Below, piece after piece: positions 5,718 to 7,991 of a DNA stretch of 7,991 nt. The position numbers and the translations under genes were made by a program. This stretch comes from CASQEL01 sp036655975 (lineage in GTDB: Bacteria; Desulfobacterota; Desulfovibrionia; Desulfovibrionales; Desulfovibrionaceae). The first letter of the stretch is position 1, and every line of letters begins with the position of its first letter. The stretch spans positions 1-7,991 of the forward strand of contig JAVVPD010000094.1 of assembly GCA_036655975.1 (NCBI GenBank), read 5' to 3'. The notes beneath the pieces were generated by a model, which was not told the DNA's origin, did no database searches, and saw only the letters and a program-made list of their open reading frames with translations.

Positions 5718-5731
5718 CGTGTTACACGGGA

Positions 5732-6967
5732 TTATGTGCGCCGTGCCTGCCGTTTAAGAGCAAACTCGTGCCGCGCTTCTGTCAGACGTGCCGGAAGCAA
5801 AGCCAAGGCCGCAAACAACACGGCGCGGTAAGCTGCAAGATCTTCGGGCATCAGCATAGGCACCTTCCAATAAACAACCTCGTCCTTGGGGGTAAGCATG
5901 GAAAGCATAGCCCCACTGCCCGGCATCATGCCCCCCGATCCTGCTATATCGTGTACGCCATCGCTCATAAAAGTCACACCGCCCGCTTCCTCACTGACCA
6001 AACGGGCCAATTCTCCCATAATGCGTACTTTTTCAGCCCCGTCCACGGTCTTGGCAAGGGCAGCCGCTAGAGACGTTATTTCCGCGCTAAGTCTGCGTGT
6101 TTGGACTCCCAACATATCGTTAGCGCGGGGATAGGCGTCAAAATCGTGCAACATGGGTAGGCCCGTACCCGTGCCGGAATCGCGCAGAAGTTCCGCCATG
6201 ACAAGATTATCTACCTGCCGATTGGCTCGGACAAACAATGTTCGCTGTCGCACATCGTCGCTATGCGCCGGAACATAGGCTTTACTCTCCACTATGAAGG
6301 AAGGAGCTTCGCACAGCCCCAATTTGTGCATAAGGGCGGCCTTAGCCTGAGCATACAGCATGGAACCTTCATTATTTTCGTTGGGCCCGAGGCCTCCAGA
6401 ACTGTGATTCACCACTGCGACCAAAGCAAGGCGCACCTCACCGCACTGTACCCGTAGCCCCAGACTTATATCCCTGTTACCTTCAAAGTGGTCTTCCGCC
6501 ACATCCACATATTGGGGCCAGCGGCGGGCAAAAGTATCTACCACCGCATAGGCGGCGGCGGCTTCAAAACTTGCCGCTTCTTCGCTCACACCCTGCCCAT
6601 ACATGCGGCCCAAGGTATGCAAGGTGAGGCTCTGACAAAACATGGCGTCCATTCCCACAGCCCTTTGCATAATATCGGCCTGCGCGGGAGTGATCCCACG
6701 GCGGGGACAGGCACAACCCACGCCCCCGTCTGCAGTACGTATTTCAATCCACCCCGTAAGGGGATTGGCGCTGACGTGCGTGATACACACATTCACGGGC
6801 AAAGTGTCGCGCATAAGGGAAACGGTAACGGCAAAGCCTACAGAATCGTCGTGTACAAAGCCTGAATGGCTATGCACATGGCCTATTCCCACATGCCCCA
6901 GAATACCCACATGAGCGGGGGCACAATCTTTGTTCAGGGGCGTCAGTGTCATAGTGTTTGTTGTCAT
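5732..6967 (-). CDS. Unrecognised cytoplasmic protein of the TRAP operon, histidine-rich N-terminus
   Basis: I do not recognise the family of this 411-aa protein. No signal peptide or clear membrane segment is visible, so it is probably cytoplasmic. Residues 19-42 form a striking stretch, GHVGIGHVHSHSGFVHDDS at its core, with six His plus two Asp, suggestive of a metal site. Further distinctive blocks are GGVGCACPRRGITPAQADIM (81-100), VVNHSSGGLGPNENNEGS (185-202), HDFDAYPRAND (274-284) and a Gly/Met-rich stretch HDIAGSGGMMPGSGAML (339-355). The start was placed at the ATG at 6967, after GAGAAGA and 20 bp past the dctM stop. The longer frame to 7120 runs into dctM and was rejected. It sits between the TRAP permease and receptor genes in one operon. 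Enzymes acting on the imported solute are often encoded there, so a hydrolase, isomerase or similar role is a guess. It is intact, with composition like its neighbours. Confidence 0.85.
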   Translation of the reverse strand: MTTNTMTLTPLNKDCAPAHVGILGHVGIGHVHSHSGFVHDDSVGFAVTVSLMRDTLPVNVCITHVSANPLTGWIEIRTADGGVGCACPRRGITPAQADIMQRAVGMDAMFCQSLTLHTLGRMYGQGVSEEAASFEAAAAYAVVDTFARRWPQYVDVAEDHFEGNRDISLGLRVQCGEVRLALVAVVNHSSGGLGPNENNEGSMLYAQAKAALMHKLGLCEAPSFIVESKAYVPAHSDDVRQRTLFVRANRQVDNLVMAELLRDSGTGTGLPMLHDFDAYPRANDMLGVQTRRLSAEITSLAAALAKTVDGAEKVRIMGELARLVSEEAGGVTFMSDGVHDIAGSGGMMPGSGAMLSMLTPKDEVVYWKVPMLMPEDLAAYRAVLFAALALLPARLTEARHEFALKRQARRT

Positions 6968-6987
6968 ACTATCTTCTCTGAAAGGAT

Positions 6988-7991
6988 TTACATAAGCCCG
7001 GGCAGCCATAACGACAAAGCGGGGATGTAGGTTATGCACAAAAGTGCCACAATCATGGCTGCCAAAAAGGGAAGTACGGCTATACTGAGTTTTTCGATGC
7101 TGATGTGTGCGATTCCGCAACCGACAAAGAGGTTAACCCCCACAGGTGGTGTTAAAAAACCCAGCGAAACGGTGATAATCATAATAATGCCAAAATGGAT
7201 GGGGTTGACGCCCAATTGGGTTACCACGGGTAATAACAAAGGCGTAAGAATAAGAATATTCGCCAGAGCATCCATAAAAGTGCCCATAATGAGCAAAAAG
7301 ATGATGATTATGGCCAGCATTACATAAACATTTTCGGAAATACCCGTGAGAAATGTCACCATCATGTCCGGCATATTGTAATACATCATTATTTGCCCCA
7401 AGGCCGTGGCGGTGGCAACCACAATAAAGATGGCGGCGTTAGTCAGGGCCGTACCGCGTAATATATCTTTAAAATCCTGCCAAGTAAGGGTGCGTAAGAG
7501 TAAACCTTCCGCCAGCAGGGCGTACACTACGGCAATGACCCCCGCTTCAGTGGGGGTGGTGAAACCGCCGTAAATGCCCCCAAGCACAATTACCGGAACC
7601 ATCAGGGCAAATTTGGCATTATACAGCGCTCGCACTATCTCCGCACAGCTCGCCCGGGGACTGGTGCTCTGGTAACCATTTTTTTTAGCTATAATATAGC
7701 TGATAAGCATAAGAAAGAGACCCACCACAATGCCGGGAACCACCCCAGCGATAAACAAATCCCCCACCGAAAGACCCGCCGTGGTTCCGTAAATAATAAG
7801 CGGAACGCTCGGGGGAATAATAACCCCCAGACAGCCGGCTGAAGTGTTGACAGCCGTAGCAAAACTGCGGGGATAGCCCTCCTTTTCCATAGAAGGAATC
7901 ATTATGCCCCCCACAGCAGCCACAGTTGCTGGGCCGGAGCCGCTGAGCGCTCCGTAAAAGAGGGCAGTTAGTACCGAAATGTGCGCCATGC
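6988..7991 (-). CDS. dctM: TRAP transporter large permease subunit (DctM family), N-terminus cut by window edge
   Basis: The visible 334 codons are the C-terminal part of the large integral membrane subunit, which moves the solute across the inner membrane using a sodium or proton gradient. The family is about 425-430 aa, so roughly 90 residues are missing at the right edge. The ATG at 7989 is an internal methionine, because the sequence there is already a mid-protein DctM block. Family signatures are FYGALSGSGPATVAAVGG, GVIIPPSVPLIIYG, GGIYGGFTTPTEAGVIAVVY, GTFMDALANILILTPLLLP and LGFLTPPVGVNLFVG, in the usual order, with about eight hydrophobic helices between them. The small subunit dctQ is not in the window and would be expected upstream, at higher coordinates, or fused to the missing N-terminus. 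Its stop is 20 bp before the unknown gene, supporting co-transcription. Confidence 0.95.
   Translation of the reverse strand, partial: MAHISVLTALFYGALSGSGPATVAAVGGIMIPSMEKEGYPRSFATAVNTSAGCLGVIIPPSVPLIIYGTTAGLSVGDLFIAGVVPGIVVGLFLMLISYIIAKKNGYQSTSPRASCAEIVRALYNAKFALMVPVIVLGGIYGGFTTPTEAGVIAVVYALLAEGLLLRTLTWQDFKDILRGTALTNAAIFIVVATATALGQIMMYYNMPDMMVTFLTGISENVYVMLAIIIIFLLIMGTFMDALANILILTPLLLPVVTQLGVNPIHFGIIMIITVSLGFLTPPVGVNLFVGCGIAHISIEKLSIAVLPFLAAMIVALLCITYIPALSLWLPGLM

Noticed and set aside
6968..7120. 51-residue N-terminal extension of the unknown TRAP-operon gene
   Set aside because: It lies almost wholly inside the dctM coding region in another frame, and the ATG at 6967 follows a ribosome site.

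Overview
The window looks like chromosome of a Gram-negative bacterium. It carries an OmpA-type lipoprotein, a periplasmic FecR-domain protein, a TRAP transporter with a periplasmic receptor, and nucleotide-sugar genes of the O-antigen type. The style of the signal peptidase, the FecR/OmpA pair and the TRAP locus fit a sulfate-reducer-like deltaproteobacterium (Desulfovibrionales). That placement is inferred from family resemblance, not from a marker gene. Base composition looks balanced throughout. I see no IS element, tRNA, rRNA, CRISPR array or prophage gene.

Left part (1-1211, minus strand): signal peptidase I (lepB) is followed one base later by the start of a ComM/YifB-type AAA+ ATPase that runs off the left edge. 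A 256-bp divergent intergenic region (1212-1467) holds candidate promoters in both directions and a 12-bp palindrome. Rightward from it runs a two-gene unit (1468-2494): a secreted FecR-domain protein, then an outer-membrane lipoprotein with a peptidoglycan-binding OmpA domain, one base apart.

Middle (2495-4660): a 68-nt near-perfect inverted repeat acts as a probable bidirectional terminator between ompA-like (+) and the converging sugar genes (-). The sugar genes are rfbF (glucose-1-phosphate cytidylyltransferase) and rfbG (CDP-glucose 4,6-dehydratase), 26 bp apart. Together they would make CDP-4-keto-6-deoxyglucose from glucose-1-phosphate and CTP. No third-step gene is next to them. They have their own good sigma70-type promoter, with a canonical G-quadruplex motif just behind it and a small hairpin near the expected transcript start.

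Right part (4660-7991, minus strand): a TRAP transporter operon in the order dctM (large permease, cut by the right edge), an unrecognised 411-aa cytoplasmic protein with a histidine-rich N-terminus, and dctP (periplasmic receptor). The unknown gene sits 20 bp after dctM and 73 bp before dctP, with a stem-loop in the second gap. It is the least explained gene here and may act on the transported substrate.

Several longest-ORF starts were rejected in favour of internal starts with a proper ribosome binding site: the FecR protein at 1468, rfbG at 3688, rfbF at 4491, dctP at 5658 and the unknown gene at 6967.
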